Positions 34,008 to 45,062 of a stretch of 64,000 nucleotides of DNA are shown here, piece by piece. The first letter of the stretch is position 1. Every line of letters begins with the position of its first letter. The translations under genes and the position numbers were made by a program. The DNA comes from Mesorhizobium sp. Root552. Its GTDB lineage: Bacteria; Pseudomonadota; Alphaproteobacteria; Rhizobiales; Rhizobiaceae. The DNA lies in NCBI RefSeq assembly GCF_001427285.1, contig NZ_LMFV01000045.1, forward strand, positions 355,006 to 419,005. The letters are read 5' to 3'. The notes below the pieces were generated by a model. The model was not told the origin of the DNA. It did not search any database and saw only the letters and a program-made list of their open reading frames with translations.

Positions 34008-35177
34008 TTGGCCAACCCGTCGGAAATCCTGTCCCTGCCGAAGCCCGACTGGGTAAGTGAAGATGTCGCCATGCTCTACGACATGGCGAACCGCTTCATG
34101 GCGGATGAGATTGCACCGCATTACGACACCTACGAGAAGAACGAGGTGGTCGATCGCTCCGCCTGGAAGAAGGCCGGTGAGGCAGGGCTTCTGTGCGCCT
34201 CCATGCCGGAACAGTATGGCGGCGCGGGCGGAACCTTTGCGCACGAGAGCGCGATCATCGAAGCCATCGGCCATGTCGGCGTCGACGGCTTCGGCATCGG
34301 CCTGCACAACGCCATCGTCACGCCCTACATCCTTCATTACGGCTCGGAAGATCAGAAGAAGAAGTGGCTGCCGCGCCTGGCGAGCGGCGAACTGATCGGC
34401 GCCATCGCCATGACGGAACCGGGTGCGGGTTCGGATCTGCAAGGTGTCAAGACGCGCGCGGAGCGGGACGGCAACCAGTATCGCATCAACGGCTCCAAGA
34501 CCTTCATCACCAATGGCCAGCTGGCCAATCTCATTGTCGTCGTCACCAAGACCGATCCGGCCAAGGGCGCCAAGGGCACGTCGCTCATCGTTGTCGAGAC
34601 CGACGAGGTCGAAGGCTTCGAGCGCGGGCGCAACCTCGACAAGATCGGGTTGAAGGCCAACGACACCTCCGAGCTGTTCTTCAATGACGTGCGCGTGCCG
34701 ACCGCCAATCTGCTGGGAAATGACGAAGGCCAGGGCTTCGTTCAGCTGATGCAGCAACTGCCGCAGGAACGCCTGATGATCGGCACGACGGCGATTGCCA
34801 TGGCGGAACGCGCGCTCGCGCTCACCATCGACTACGTCAAGGAACGCAAGGCCTTCGGCCAGAAGATCATCGATTTCCAGAACACCCAGTTCAAGCTGGC
34901 CGAGCTCAAGACCGAAATCACCATCGGCCGGGTTTTTTACAATGACTGCGTGAAACGCCACATCGCCGGCGGCCTCGACCCTGTTACGGCTTCGATGGCC
35001 AAGTACTGGCTGTCCGATCTTCAGGGCAAGGTGATGGACGAGTGCCTGCAACTCCACGGCGGCTACGGCTACATGAACGAATATCCGATTGCGCGCATGT
35101 GGCGCGATGCCCGTGTGCAGCGCATCTATGGCGGCACCAACGAAATCATGAAGCTTTTGATCGGGCGCTCGCTGTGA
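34008..35177 (+). CDS. Acyl-CoA dehydrogenase (389 aa)
   Basis: TTG start with AGGAGC nearby. The usual short acyl-CoA dehydrogenase layout is complete: LLCASMPEQYGGAGG, AMTEPGAGSDL, NGSKTFITNGQLAN, and the C-terminal YGGTNEIMKLLIGRSL. It catalyses flavin-linked alpha,beta-dehydrogenation. It shares an operon with the longer paralogue 30 bases upstream and the thiolase 32 bases downstream. The two enzymes probably differ in chain length. Confidence 0.93.
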   Translation: MANPSEILSLPKPDWVSEDVAMLYDMANRFMADEIAPHYDTYEKNEVVDRSAWKKAGEAGLLCASMPEQYGGAGGTFAHESAIIEAIGHVGVDGFGIGLHNAIVTPYILHYGSEDQKKKWLPRLASGELIGAIAMTEPGAGSDLQGVKTRAERDGNQYRINGSKTFITNGQLANLIVVVTKTDPAKGAKGTSLIVVETDEVEGFERGRNLDKIGLKANDTSELFFNDVRVPTANLLGNDEGQGFVQLMQQLPQERLMIGTTAIAMAERALALTIDYVKERKAFGQKIIDFQNTQFKLAELKTEITIGRVFYNDCVKRHIAGGLDPVTASMAKYWLSDLQGKVMDECLQLHGGYGYMNEYPIARMWRDARVQRIYGGTNEIMKLLIGRSL

Positions 35178-35209
35178 GCAGCCGGGTCTACATAACAAGG
35201 AGCTGAAAA

Positions 35210-36418
35210 ATGGCTGAAGCTTATGTCTATGACGCCGTGCGCACGCCGCGCGGCCGTGGCAAGAAGGACGGGGCGCTGCATGAGGTGCCGGCGGTGCGCC
35301 TGACGGCGAAGACGCTGGAAGCCATCCGCGACCGCAACGGCATGGATACCGGAACGGTCGATGACATCATTTTCGGCTGTGTCGATCCGGTCGGAGAGGC
35401 CGGTGCGGTGATCCCGCGCGCCGCCGCTTTCGAAGCCGGCTACGACGACAAGGCGCCCGGCATGCAGATCTCGCGCTTCTGCGCCTCTGGGCTGGACGCC
35501 ATCAATTTCGGTGCGGCCAAGATCGCGCAGGGCGCCGACGACATCGTCATTGCCGGTGGCGTGGAATCGATGAGCCGCGTCGGCATGGGCGCCGCCGGCG
35601 GCGCATGGTTCATGGACCCATCGGTGGGCCTGCCGGGCTGGTTCGTGCCGCAGGGCATTTCGGCCGACCTCATCGCCACCAAATACGGATTTTCCCGCGA
35701 CGACGTCGATGCCTACGCGGTCGAGAGCCAGAAGCGCGCCGCGCACGCCTGGGACAAGGGCTGGTTCAAGAACTCCGTCGTCCCGATCAAGGACCAGAAT
35801 GGCCTGACCATTCTCGACCGCGACGAACACATGCGGCCCTCGACCGACATGCAGTCGCTGGCCGCGCTCAATCCCTCCTTTGTCATGCCGGGTGAAATGG
35901 GCGGTTTCGATGCCGTCGCCGTGCAGAAGCACCCGGAGATCGAGGAGGTGAACCACGTCCATCATGCCGGTAATTCATCCGGCATCGTCGATGGCGCTGC
36001 TGCTGTGCTGCTGGGCTCGAAGAAGGCCGGCAAGATGCTGGGCATGAAGCCACGCGCCCGTATTCGCGCCTTCGCCAATATCGGCTCCGAACCGGTGCTG
36101 ATGCTGACCGGGCCGGTCGATGTGACGGAAAAGCTTTTGAAGCGCGCCGGGATGAAGATTTCGGACATCGACCTGTTCGAACTCAACGAGGCCTTTGCCT
36201 CGGTGGTGCTGCGCTACATGCAGGCTTTCGACATTGCGCATGACAAGATCAACGTCAACGGCGGCGCGATCGCCATGGGCCATCCGTTGGGGGCCACCGG
36301 TGCGATGATCTTCGGAACGGTGCTGGATGAGCTTGAAAGGCGCAACCTCAACACCGCCTTGGTGACCTTGTGCATCGGTGCCGGCATGGGCACCGCCACC
36401 ATCATCGAACGCGTCTGA
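35210..36418 (+). CDS. fadA: Acetyl-CoA C-acyltransferase (thiolase)
   Basis: 402 residues. The nucleophile Cys91 is in RFCASGLDA, the HNDG-type GHPLGATGA motif is near residue 356, and the C-terminal CIGAGMGTA holds the second Cys near 388. It cleaves 3-ketoacyl-CoA with CoA. An AAGGAG site precedes the ATG. It lies between the dehydrogenases and the FadB-like gene, giving a full beta-oxidation set. Substrate length is not determinable from sequence. Confidence 0.92.
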   Translation: MAEAYVYDAVRTPRGRGKKDGALHEVPAVRLTAKTLEAIRDRNGMDTGTVDDIIFGCVDPVGEAGAVIPRAAAFEAGYDDKAPGMQISRFCASGLDAINFGAAKIAQGADDIVIAGGVESMSRVGMGAAGGAWFMDPSVGLPGWFVPQGISADLIATKYGFSRDDVDAYAVESQKRAAHAWDKGWFKNSVVPIKDQNGLTILDRDEHMRPSTDMQSLAALNPSFVMPGEMGGFDAVAVQKHPEIEEVNHVHHAGNSSGIVDGAAAVLLGSKKAGKMLGMKPRARIRAFANIGSEPVLMLTGPVDVTEKLLKRAGMKISDIDLFELNEAFASVVLRYMQAFDIAHDKINVNGGAIAMGHPLGATGAMIFGTVLDELERRNLNTALVTLCIGAGMGTATIIERV

Positions 36419-36432
36419 CCGGAGGCGGAACA

Positions 36433-38652
36433 ATGACCTACAAGAATTTCACGCTGGAAACCGACGCCGACGGCATTGCCCTGATCACCTGGGACATGCC
36501 CGACCGTTCGATGAATGTGTTTACCGAAGAGGTGATGCGCGAACTGAACACCATCGTTGACCGGGTGACCGGCGAGGCCGGCATCAAGGGCGCGGTGATC
36601 ACGTCGGGCAAGGATACCTTTTCCGGCGGCGCCGACATCACCATGCTGCAGACGATGCTGAAGACCTACGCCAAGGAGAAGGCCGGCAATTTCGAAAAGG
36701 CAACGCAGAAGCTGTTCGAGACGGCCGGCTACATGACCGGCCTGTTCCGCAAGCTCGAGACCTGCGGCAAGCCGTGGGTCTCGGCCATCAACGGAACCTG
36801 CATGGGTGGGGCTTTCGAGCTTTCACTCGCCTGCCACGGCCGGGTCGCCGCCAACTCGGACAAGGTGAAGATGGCGCTTCCCGAGGTGAAGATCGGCATT
36901 TTCCCGGGCGCCGGCGGTACCCAGCGCGTGCCGCGCCTTGCCGACACGCAGGCTGCCCTGCAGATGCTGACCTCCGGCCAGACGCTGACGCCGCAGAAGG
37001 CCAAGGGCATGGGGCTTGTCCATGAAGTTGCTGAGCCGGCCAAGCTGGTCGAGACGGCAAAGGCGATGATCAAGAACGGCCTCAGCGCCGTTGCGCCATG
37101 GGACCAGAAGGGTTTCAAGATCCCCGGTGGGCCGGTTTACTCGATGGCCGGCGCAAACCTGTGGCCACCGGCAATCGCCATCCTGCGCCGCGAAACATAC
37201 GGCAATTATCCGGCGGCTTCGGCGATCCTGAAATGCGTCTATGAAGGCCTTTTGGTGCCGTTCGATACGGCGCTGCGCATCGAGCAGCGCTATTTCACCG
37301 AGATCATGCAGACCAAGGAAGCGGCGGCTATGATCCGCTCGCTGTTTGTCTCGCTGCAGGAATTGAACAAGGGCGCGCGCCGGCCGGAAGGCGTCCCGGA
37401 CACCAAGTTCAGGAAAATCGGCATACTGGGCGCAGGCTTCATGGGTGCGGGCATCGCCCATGTCACCGCCAAGGCCGGCATTCCGGTGGTGTTGCTGGAC
37501 CGCGATACCGCGTCCGCGGAAAAGGGCAAGGCGCATTCCGCCGAGCTGATGGACGGGCTGATCAAGAAGGGCCGGACCAAGCCTGAAGAAAAGGAAAAGC
37601 TTTTGTCGCTGATCACGCCGACCGCCAGCTATGCGGATCTGGCCGGCTGCGATCTCGTCGTCGAGGCGGTGTTCGAGGATTCGGCGGTCAAGAAGAGCGC
37701 CACCGAACAGGCGGAGGCGGTGTTGAAGCCGTCGGCGGTTTTCGCTTCCAACACCTCGACCATTCCGATTACCGCGCTTGCCAAGAACTCGGCGCGGCCG
37801 AAGAATTTCGTCGGCATCCATTTCTTCTCGCCGGTCGACAAGATGATGCTGGTCGAGATCATCCTCGGCAAGAAGACGGGCGACAAGGCGCTGGCAACGG
37901 CCATCGACTTCGTGCGCGCCATCAAGAAGACGCCGATCGTCGTCAACGACACGCGCGGTTTCTACGTCAACCGCTGCGTGCTGCGCTACATGTCGGAAGC
38001 CTACAAGATGCTGATCGAGGGCGTGCCGGCACCGATGATCGAGAATGCCGCCAAGGCTGCCGGCATGCCGGTCGGGCCGCTGGCGCTGACCGACGAGACG
38101 GCCGTCGATCTCGCCCAGAAGATCATGAAGCAGACCATCCGCGACCTTGGCGAAAAGGCGGTGGACCCCAAGCAGATGGCGCTCATCAACACCATGGTCG
38201 ACACCCATCAGCGCTTTGGCCGCAAGAACGGCAAGGGCTTTTACGACTACCCCGCCAAGCCGGCAAAGAAGAAGCTGTGGCCGGGTCTCAAGGACCTCTG
38301 TCCTCAGAAGAAGGCCGAAGAGGTCGACTTCGAGGAACTGAAGCAGCGCCTCTTGACGGTGATTGCGCTGGAAGCGGCACGCGTCATGGAAGAAAAGATC
38401 GTCGTCGATCCGCGCGAGGCCGATGTCGGCTCGATCCTGGCGTTCGGTTTTGCGCCCTATACCGGCGGCGCGCTGTCCTACATCGACGGTATTGGCGTGA
38501 AGGAATTCGTCCAGACAGCCAAGCGGCTGCAGAAGAAATACGGCGCGGAGTTCAAGGCGCCCAAGCTGCTGCTCGACATGGCTGACAAGGGCGAGACCTT
38601 CTATCAGCGTTTCAATCCCTATGGCGGGGAGCAGGCGAAGAAGGCAGCCTGA
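36433..38652 (+). CDS. fadB: Fatty-acid oxidation multifunctional enzyme (enoyl-CoA hydratase / 3-hydroxyacyl-CoA dehydrogenase)
   Basis: 739 residues. The N-terminal crotonase domain (about 1-300) has [15 protein letters not shown] and [15 protein letters not shown], which carry the oxyanion hole and catalytic Glu. The NAD-binding domain starts near residue 329 with [19 protein letters not shown], then EAVFED and FFSPVDKM. Two 3HCDH C-terminal domains follow. It hydrates enoyl-CoA and oxidises the 3-hydroxyacyl-CoA. A GGAGG site precedes the ATG. This pairs with the thiolase as the trifunctional complex. Confidence 0.94.
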   Translation: MTYKNFTLETDADGIALITWDMPDRSMNVFTEEVMRELNTIVDRVTGEAGIKGAVITSGKDTFSGGADITMLQTMLKTYAKEKAGNFEKATQKLFETAGYMTGLFRKLETCGKPWVSAINGTCMGGAFELSLACHGRVAANSDKVKMALPEVKIGIFPGAGGTQRVPRLADTQAALQMLTSGQTLTPQKAKGMGLVHEVAEPAKLVETAKAMIKNGLSAVAPWDQKGFKIPGGPVYSMAGANLWPPAIAILRRETYGNYPAASAILKCVYEGLLVPFDTALRIEQRYFTEIMQTKEAAAMIRSLFVSLQELNKGARRPEGVPDTKFRKIGILGAGFMGAGIAHVTAKAGIPVVLLDRDTASAEKGKAHSAELMDGLIKKGRTKPEEKEKLLSLITPTASYADLAGCDLVVEAVFEDSAVKKSATEQAEAVLKPSAVFASNTSTIPITALAKNSARPKNFVGIHFFSPVDKMMLVEIILGKKTGDKALATAIDFVRAIKKTPIVVNDTRGFYVNRCVLRYMSEAYKMLIEGVPAPMIENAAKAAGMPVGPLALTDETAVDLAQKIMKQTIRDLGEKAVDPKQMALINTMVDTHQRFGRKNGKGFYDYPAKPAKKKLWPGLKDLCPQKKAEEVDFEELKQRLLTVIALEAARVMEEKIVVDPREADVGSILAFGFAPYTGGALSYIDGIGVKEFVQTAKRLQKKYGAEFKAPKLLLDMADKGETFYQRFNPYGGEQAKKAA

Positions 38653-38661
38653 CCAGCCGGC

Positions 38662-39213
38662 ATGTATGTCTGGGCGCGACTTGCGCGGGTCGTGGCCACG
38701 GCACGAAGCCGTGGCCCTTATGCCCCCGGCGGGGAAGGCCGGCTGGCCTTCCGCTGCCTGCCGAGCGATATCGATTCCAACCTGCATCTCAACAATGCCC
38801 GCTATATGATGCTGGCCGACCTTGGCCGCATCGACATTTTCGTCCGCGCCGGTCTGCTCGGCGTTGCGCGCAAGCGGAAGTGGGCGCCGATGCTGGGTGG
38901 GCTGCAGGTCGTCTATGCGCGCGAGATCAGGCTTTGGCAGCGTTTCGAGGTGTTGTCGTCGATCCAGACCTGGGAGGGGACGCAGGTCATTGGCAAGCAC
39001 CGCTTCATCCTCGAAAACGGCGAGGTTGCCGCAACGGTGATGACGACCGCCGGTGTCTACGATCGTTCCCAACGCCGTTTTGTGCTAATCGACGAGGTTG
39101 TCGCGGCGCTTGGATATCCGGCGACGCCGCGCCCCTTGAGCGACATCGAGCAGGCATTCCTGAGGTCGCACCAGACGCTGCGCGCTGAAACGAAATCCAC
39201 CCCCGCCGAATAG
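38662..39213 (+). CDS. Acyl-CoA thioesterase (4HBT hotdog fold)
   Basis: 183 residues starting nine bases after fadB. The hotdog motif is DIDSNLHLNNARYMM with the typical conserved HxNNxRY, and the following LADLGRIDIF helix fits the THEM6/4HBT type. It hydrolyses acyl-CoA, perhaps to release CoA when the pathway is full. The context supports a role in the same beta-oxidation operon. Confidence 0.85.
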   Translation: MYVWARLARVVATARSRGPYAPGGEGRLAFRCLPSDIDSNLHLNNARYMMLADLGRIDIFVRAGLLGVARKRKWAPMLGGLQVVYAREIRLWQRFEVLSSIQTWEGTQVIGKHRFILENGEVAATVMTTAGVYDRSQRRFVLIDEVVAALGYPATPRPLSDIEQAFLRSHQTLRAETKSTPAE

Positions 39214-39321
39214 GGATCACGGCGCGCGCCGGGGCCGCCCGGTCCGGCCAAGGTGGACAATCGGCGACACCGGGATTACAACGAAGCCAAAGGTATTTTT
39301 TCCTCTCCAGGGAGAGCCCCC

Positions 39322-39966
39322 ATGCTCTCGCATGACCGTGTTTGGGCTGCCATAGACGCGCTCGCAGAGCGCTATTCGCTCTCGGCATCGGGTCTTGCCC
39401 GGCGCGCGGGACTGGACTCGACCGCCTTCAACAAATCGAAGCGCCTGTCCTCGGATGGGCGTCCCCGCTGGCCTTCGACGGAATCGCTTGCCAAGATCAT
39501 GGAAGCGACCGGGGCGTCGCTGGACGAGTTCATGAAATTGCTTGGCACGCGCCCCGACGCGGATGCGCTGCCGGCGCAGCGCCCCACCGTGCCGCTGGTG
39601 GGCTTTGCCCAGGCAGGCGCGGGCGGCTTCTTCGACGATTCGGGTTTTCCGGTCGGCCACGGCTGGGATCTTGTCGAATTGCCGGCGCAATCGACCGCGG
39701 CTTCCTATGCGCTGAAGGTGCAGGGCGATTCCATGCTGCCGCTTTACCGCAATGGCGATGTCCTGATCGTGGAGCCCGGCGCGCGCGTGCAAAAGGGCGA
39801 CCGCGTCGTCGTCAAGACAACAGCCGGCGAGGTGATGGCCAAGGTGTTGAGCCGCCAGACCGAGAAATCGATCCTTCTCGTTTCGTTGAACCCGGAACAT
39901 CCGAATCGCGACATTCCTGCTCACGAAATCGAATGGGTGGCGCGGATCGTCTGGGCGAGCCAGTAG
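39322..39966 (+). CDS. HTH transcriptional regulator with LexA-like S24 peptidase domain
   Basis: 214 residues. An N-terminal helix-turn-helix (SLSASGLARRAGLDSTAFNKSKR) precedes an S24 domain: Ser137 in QGDSMLP and Lys174 in EVMAKVL form the Ser/Lys dyad. A cleavage site before the peptidase domain is less evident. GGGAGA precedes the ATG. It is chromosomal rather than phage in context. Autocleavage by RecA is possible but not shown; many rhizobial copies act as plain repressors. Confidence 0.87.
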   Translation: MLSHDRVWAAIDALAERYSLSASGLARRAGLDSTAFNKSKRLSSDGRPRWPSTESLAKIMEATGASLDEFMKLLGTRPDADALPAQRPTVPLVGFAQAGAGGFFDDSGFPVGHGWDLVELPAQSTAASYALKVQGDSMLPLYRNGDVLIVEPGARVQKGDRVVVKTTAGEVMAKVLSRQTEKSILLVSLNPEHPNRDIPAHEIEWVARIVWASQ

Positions 39967-39974
39967 CGCCCGGT

Positions 39975-40799
39975 ATGCGGCCGCTGCACGCAGCATTTGC
40001 AGCCTTGAGCGTCTTGACCACGGGCGCTCTGATAGTTGCCGGCGGGCGGGCGGTGCTTCCGTCGTCGGTTGAACAACAGCCTTCCGCTCTGGAGGGCGTT
40101 TCGGCGGGGGCTTCTTCGGCAGTCGCAACCGCGCCATCGAGCAGACCTGGTCCGCCGCCCGCAAATTCCAGGTCGATCGAACCGCTTGTGGTGGCTCCAC
40201 CGCAGCTTGACGGTGTGGAACTGGAGCGCGTCGCGCCGCGCCAGCCGTTGAGCGACCTGGCGTTGGCCGAACCGCCAAAGCCGAAACTCTCCGGCGACTG
40301 GAAGGGCACGACCCTGTTTCGGCCCTTCGCTTCGTCGGCGGGCGTGGTTGCCGCGCAGCGCTATTCGGTCACCATTGCCGGCATCGATGTCGTGAAGAGC
40401 GACGAAACCTGCCTCGACAATGGCAAGGATTGGACGTGCGGAGCGCACGCGCTTGGCGCTTTCCGGGCCTTCCTGCGCGGACTGGCCGTCGTCTGCGCCA
40501 TTCCCCCTGACAAAGATCGAGGCGAATTCACGGTCCGTTGCCGGTCGGGCAAGAAGGACGTCGGCGAATGGCTGGTCGAAAACGGCTGGGCGCGACCTGA
40601 AAAGGGCAGCCCTTACGAGGAGGCCGGCGAAAAGGCGCGCAGCCTGCGCAAGGGTATCTATGGTGCGGCACCTGAAAGCACCGACGTCCCACCGCTGACC
40701 GGAAGCACCGGCACGGCGCCGGCGACGCCGGACAGCATCATCGACCTGTCCGGCGAGGAACTTATGCCGCCAGTTGCCCAGCCAGAGCCTGCGCAATGA
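39975..40799 (+). CDS. SNase-fold (thermonuclease-like) protein, probably degenerate
   Basis: 274 residues: a signal-type N-terminal helix ([20 protein letters not shown]), a Pro/Ser/Ala-rich linker, then a SNase-like region ([44 protein letters not shown]). The catalytic Arg-Asp-Glu set of staphylococcal nuclease is not obvious, so it may have lost activity or bind nucleic acid or another ligand. It starts nine bases after the S24 regulator and its 3' end overlaps the convergent lysyl-tRNA synthetase gene by 38 bases. Confidence 0.75.
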   Translation: MRPLHAAFAALSVLTTGALIVAGGRAVLPSSVEQQPSALEGVSAGASSAVATAPSSRPGPPPANSRSIEPLVVAPPQLDGVELERVAPRQPLSDLALAEPPKPKLSGDWKGTTLFRPFASSAGVVAAQRYSVTIAGIDVVKSDETCLDNGKDWTCGAHALGAFRAFLRGLAVVCAIPPDKDRGEFTVRCRSGKKDVGEWLVENGWARPEKGSPYEEAGEKARSLRKGIYGAAPESTDVPPLTGSTGTAPATPDSIIDLSGEELMPPVAQPEPAQ

Positions 40800-42414
40800 G
40801 CGCGCGCGTTTCGCCGATGCCGTAGAGCGCGGCGAACGAGCCGAAGCGCGGGCCGCGTTCCTGGCCGATCAGCACCTGGTAGATCATCTGGAAGAACGCG
40901 ACCGAAACGCCGGGGCCGCCTTCGGGGCTTTGCTTGGTGTGATCCTGATAGCGCTCGATCTTGCGCGCGACATTGAGCGTGGCGGTCTGGATCGCTTCGC
41001 CGTCGGCATCCGCGGGCAGCGCAGCCAGTGCGTCCGACAGCCTGGCGAGCGCGTCGCGCTCGACGTCGTCGGGAGCGCGGTAGACCTTCGACGGCTTTAC
41101 GAAATCCTCGAAATAGCGGATCGCGTAACCGGTCAGGCGATCGAGTTCCGGGTTCTTTTCCGGCGACGCCCCGGGCGCATAGCGCGAGATGAAGCCCCAC
41201 AGGACATCCTTGTTCTGGGCGTTGGAGGCGCTGACCAGATTGAGCAGCAGCGAGAACGGCACCGCCAAGTCGATGGCAGGCGGGTTGCCGCTGTGCATGT
41301 GCCAGACCGGATTGCCGAGCCGGTTCTTCCAGTCCTGCCGCGGGTAGGCCGACAGGAAGGTATAGTACTCCTCAACGGCGCGCGGGATGACGTCGAAATA
41401 GAGTTTCTTCGCCACTCGCGGCTTCTGGTACATGTAGAGGCCGAGGCTTTCGGTCGGCGCGTAGGTCAGCCATTCGTCGATGGTCAGGCCGTTGCCCTTC
41501 GACTTCGATATCTTCTGGCCGTTTTCGTCGAGGAACAGTTCGTAGACGAAGTGTTCCGGCGCGCGGCCGCCGAGAATCTCGCAGATGCGGTCATAGATCG
41601 GCGCGTTGGTCTGGTGGTCCTTGCCGAACATCTCGAAATCGACGCCGAGCGCTGCCCAGCGCATGCCGAAATCGGGCTTCCACTGCATCTTCACCTTGCC
41701 GCCTGTCACGGGAAGCGTGGTTTCGGTGCCGTCCTCGTCGTCAAATGTGATGGTTCCCGCCTTGGCGTCGACATGCTTCATCGGCACGTAGAGCACGCGG
41801 CCGGACTTTGGCGAGATCGGCAGGAACGGGCTGTAGGTTGCCTGCCGCTCCTGGCCGAGCGTCGGCAGCATGACCTTCATGATGTCGTCGTAGCGGGCCG
41901 CGGCGCGCAGCAGCACGTCATCGAAGCGGCCGGACTTGTAATAGTCGGTGGCGCTGGCGAACTCGTAGTCGAAGCCGAACGTGTCGAGGAAGCGGCGCAG
42001 CATCGCGTTGTTGTGGTGGCCGAAGCTCTCGTAGTCGCCGCCGAACGGATTGGGCACCGAGGTCAGCGGCATGTGCAGATAGGGTTCCAGGAACGCCTTG
42101 TCGGGCACGTTGTCCGGTATCTTGCGCATCCCGTCCATATCGTCGGAGAAGCACAGGAGCCGCGTCTTCACCTTGTCTTGCGTGAGGATGCGGAAGGCGT
42201 GGCGCACCATGGTCGTGCGCGCAACTTCACCGAAGGTGCCGATATGCGGCAAGCCTGACGGGCCGTAGCCGGTCTCGAACAGGACGGTGTCCGGAAGCCC
42301 GCTTTTTGCGTAGCGGGCGATGATTTTCTTGGCTTCCTCGAACGGCCAGGCTTTGCTCTCCGCCGCGGCGGAGAGGAGTTCCGGGTTGAGATCGAGGATG
42401 CCTGTTCCGGCCAT
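40762..42414 (-). CDS. lysK: Lysyl-tRNA synthetase, class I
   Basis: 550 residues from [10 protein letters not shown] with AGGA upstream; a longer frame adds ten residues. Class I signatures: HIGH variant PHIGTFGE (57-60) and KMSKS variant KISKSKGNG (301-305). This archaeal-type enzyme replaces the common class II LysS in several alphaproteobacteria. It charges tRNA-Lys with lysine. There is no second lysS in the window. Confidence 0.93.
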   Translation of the reverse strand: MAGTGILDLNPELLSAAAESKAWPFEEAKKIIARYAKSGLPDTVLFETGYGPSGLPHIGTFGEVARTTMVRHAFRILTQDKVKTRLLCFSDDMDGMRKIPDNVPDKAFLEPYLHMPLTSVPNPFGGDYESFGHHNNAMLRRFLDTFGFDYEFASATDYYKSGRFDDVLLRAAARYDDIMKVMLPTLGQERQATYSPFLPISPKSGRVLYVPMKHVDAKAGTITFDDEDGTETTLPVTGGKVKMQWKPDFGMRWAALGVDFEMFGKDHQTNAPIYDRICEILGGRAPEHFVYELFLDENGQKISKSKGNGLTIDEWLTYAPTESLGLYMYQKPRVAKKLYFDVIPRAVEEYYTFLSAYPRQDWKNRLGNPVWHMHSGNPPAIDLAVPFSLLLNLVSASNAQNKDVLWGFISRYAPGASPEKNPELDRLTGYAIRYFEDFVKPSKVYRAPDDVERDALARLSDALAALPADADGEAIQTATLNVARKIERYQDHTKQSPEGGPGVSVAFFQMIYQVLIGQERGPRFGSFAALYGIGETRALIAQALAGQLAA

Positions 42415-42630
42415 GTCTATGGTCCTGCTAGAGCCGCCGTCCATGCTGCCGGCGCGCCTGCTCTATGCGGGCAGCGCTGCAACGTCAAATCTTTCAGGCT
42501 ATTTTGGCTCCGACTCCCGATTGAAGTGCCGGGATGGATGCAAAATCGACCGAAGCCATTCACTGCGATTGCAGCAACCGGCAGGCTCGGCTTGAATGGC
42601 GGCGTGGTTTGAAAGCTGTCGAGGAAGCCA

Positions 42631-44289
42631 ATGGGTTACGACGCCGATGTCATCATTGTCGGAGCCGGACTTGCGGGCCTGGTCGCTGCGGCGGAACTGG
42701 TCGAGGCCGGCAAGAAGGTCGTCATCGTCGATCAGGAACCGGAGCAGTCCCTCGGCGGCCAGGCGTTCTGGTCGTTCGGCGGACTCTTCCTTGTCGATTC
42801 ACCGGAACAGCGGCGCATGGGCATCCGCGATTCCTATGAATTGGCACACGATGACTGGATGGGTACGGCTGGCTTCGACCGCGCAGACGACCATTGGCCG
42901 CGCCGGTGGGCGGAGGCCTATCTGGGGTTCGCCGCCGGCGAAAAGCGCTCATGGCTCAAGCAGCGCGGCCTGAAATTCTTTCCGGTCGTCGGCTGGGCGG
43001 AGCGTGGCGGCGGCAATGCGACCGGCCACGGCAATTCCGTGCCGCGTTTTCACATTACATGGGGAACGGGACCGGGTGTCATCGAGCCTTTCATTCAGCG
43101 TGTGCGCGAGGCCGAAAAGGCCGGTCTCATTGGCTTCCGCTTTCGCCACCGGGTCAGCGAACTGGTCAAGGCCGGAGGTGTTGTCACAGGCGTGCGCGGC
43201 GAAATTCTGGAGGAAAGCTCGGTCGAGCGCGGCCGCAAGAGTTCGCGCGGCAAAGTCGGCGAGTTCGAACTGAAGGCGCAGTTGGTGATCGTCGCCTCGG
43301 GCGGCATCGGCGCCAATCACCAACTGGTGCGCCGCAACTGGCCGGCAAGGCTGGGCGATGCGCCGAAAAACATGATCAGCGGCGTTCCCGATCATGTTGA
43401 CGGTCGCATGCTCGGCATCACCGAGGCGGCGGGCGGCAGGATCATCAATCCCGATCGTATGTGGCACTATGTCGAAGGCATCCGAAACTGGGCGCCGGTC
43501 TGGACCGACCATGCCATCCGCATCCTGCCCGGCCCGTCCTCGCTGTGGCTCGACGCAAGGGGCAAGCGCCTGCCGGCGCCGCTCTATCCCGGCTTCGACA
43601 CGCTGGCGACGCTGACGCACATCATGAAGACCGGGTTCGACTATTCCTGGTTTATCCTGACCGAGAAGATCATCCGCAAGGAGTTCGCCCTGTCCGGCTC
43701 CGAACAGAACCCGGACCTGACTGGCAAGAGCTGGAGAAAGGTGTTGCAGCGCGCGACAAGCGGCATCCCCGGCCCGGTCAGGGCGTTCATGGACAAGGGC
43801 GAGGATTTCATTGTCGAGCGCGACCTGGGCTTGCTGGTAGAGCGCATGAACAGGCTGGCGGGCGGCGAGCCGCTGCTGACCAGGGAGCAGATCGAGCGCG
43901 AGATCCGCGCACGCGATCGCCAGCTCGAAAATCCTTATGGCAAGGACATGCAGGTCACGGCGCTACGCGGCGCGCGCGCCTATATCGGCGACCGGCTGAT
44001 CCGCACGGCTCGCCCCCACAAGATGCTCGACCCGGAAAACGGGCCGCTGATCGCAGTCCGGCTCAACATCCTGACGCGCAAGACCCTGGGTGGCCTCGAG
44101 ACCGATCTCGACAGCCGTGTTCTCGATGCCGGCGGCCAGCCCGTTCCCGGCCTTTACGCCGCAGGCGAGGTCGCAGGCTTCGGCGGCGGCGGCATGCACG
44201 GCTATGCCGCGCTGGAGGGCACCTTCCTCGGCGGCTGCATCTTTTCGGGACGCAGCGCCGGTCGGGCGGCAGCCTTCAGCGTTCGATGA
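42631..44289 (+). CDS. FAD-binding dehydrogenase (KstD/fumarate reductase-like)
   Basis: 552 residues. The N-terminal Rossmann motif is DVIIVGAGLAGLVAAAEL, then the acidic VIVDQE. Mid-protein SGGIGANHQL and the C-terminal GLYAAGEVAGFGGGGMHGYAALEGTFLGG are typical of the KstD-type FAD dehydrogenase family (COG3573). The substrate is unknown; a ketosteroid or dicarboxylate type is suggested by homology only. It stands alone, with the glutathione S-transferase gene convergent. Confidence 0.87.
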   Translation: MGYDADVIIVGAGLAGLVAAAELVEAGKKVVIVDQEPEQSLGGQAFWSFGGLFLVDSPEQRRMGIRDSYELAHDDWMGTAGFDRADDHWPRRWAEAYLGFAAGEKRSWLKQRGLKFFPVVGWAERGGGNATGHGNSVPRFHITWGTGPGVIEPFIQRVREAEKAGLIGFRFRHRVSELVKAGGVVTGVRGEILEESSVERGRKSSRGKVGEFELKAQLVIVASGGIGANHQLVRRNWPARLGDAPKNMISGVPDHVDGRMLGITEAAGGRIINPDRMWHYVEGIRNWAPVWTDHAIRILPGPSSLWLDARGKRLPAPLYPGFDTLATLTHIMKTGFDYSWFILTEKIIRKEFALSGSEQNPDLTGKSWRKVLQRATSGIPGPVRAFMDKGEDFIVERDLGLLVERMNRLAGGEPLLTREQIEREIRARDRQLENPYGKDMQVTALRGARAYIGDRLIRTARPHKMLDPENGPLIAVRLNILTRKTLGGLETDLDSRVLDAGGQPVPGLYAAGEVAGFGGGGMHGYAALEGTFLGGCIFSGRSAGRAAAFSVR

Positions 44290-44323
44290 AGGCGCCGCCC
44301 ATCCGGAAGTCTATCGGGTTCGC

Positions 44324-44929
44324 CTACGCAAGACCTTCTTCGCGCAGGCTCTTCTGGACTGCTGGCCGTGCGGCGACCGTGCCGAGGAAGCGCTGCACAT
44401 TGGCAAAACCGGAAAGGTCGAGGCCGACATGCTTTGCCCAGCCGAGCACGGTCCAGAGGTAGGCGTCGGCCACGCTGAACACGTCGCCCATCAGGTAGGA
44501 ACGATCGGCAAGGCGCGTATCGAGGAACTTGACGCGCTTGGTCAGCTGTTCCTTGTTGATTGTCCTGGTTTCTTCAGGCGTGTTCGGCCGGAACAGCGGG
44601 GAGAAGCCCTTGTGGAGTTCGGTCGCGACGAAATTCAGCCATTGCTGCACCCGGTAGCGGTTCATTTCGCCCGATGCCGGTATCAGGCCACTGTCGGGCT
44701 TGCGGTCAGCCAGGTACTGCATGACGACTGTGGCCTCGGTCAGCGTTTCGCCGTCATCGAGGACGAGCGCCGGCACGTAGCCATTGGGATTGGTGGCCAG
44801 ATAGTCCTGCTTGGCCTCGGTCGTCTTGCTGGCGCCATCGACCTTGACCAGCTCCAGATCGATGCCTGCCTCGTTGGCAACGATGTGGGGAGCCAGCGAG
44901 CAGGCGCCGGGCATGTAGAAAAGCTTCAT
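44324..44929 (-). CDS. Glutathione S-transferase family protein
   Basis: 201 residues. The thioredoxin-fold N-terminal domain has KLFYMPGACSLAPHIVANEAG with Ser/Cys near residue 10, and PALVLDDGETLTEATVVMQYLAD carries the conserved Glu-Ser/Thr glutathione site. A helical C-terminal domain (SVADAYLWTVLGWA) follows. It matches the beta-class GST family. It probably conjugates or reduces electrophiles; the substrate is unknown. Confidence 0.9.
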   Translation of the reverse strand: MKLFYMPGACSLAPHIVANEAGIDLELVKVDGASKTTEAKQDYLATNPNGYVPALVLDDGETLTEATVVMQYLADRKPDSGLIPASGEMNRYRVQQWLNFVATELHKGFSPLFRPNTPEETRTINKEQLTKRVKFLDTRLADRSYLMGDVFSVADAYLWTVLGWAKHVGLDLSGFANVQRFLGTVAARPAVQKSLREEGLA

Positions 44930-45062
44930 TTCGGGAATGCTCCATCAGATTGACCGGCATCCTTTCACACAGGCAACCCTGAAGCTCAAATCTCATTCGG
45001 GTGAACACAGCGTCGCCTTAAACGCACCGCCTGTTTGTTCTTGGGCAGGGAGGTGGAGAACG

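Noticed and set aside
31908..35198. A 1096-codon open frame antisense to the two acyl-CoA dehydrogenases
   Set aside because: It is the GC-rich shadow of strongly conserved genes on the other strand, is Arg/His-rich, lacks a known domain and overlaps both a promoter dyad and two gene starts.
36823..39072. A 749-codon antisense frame over fadB and the thioesterase
   Set aside because: Same pattern of shadow coding, with low-complexity His/Arg/Gln composition and no ribosome site or domain.
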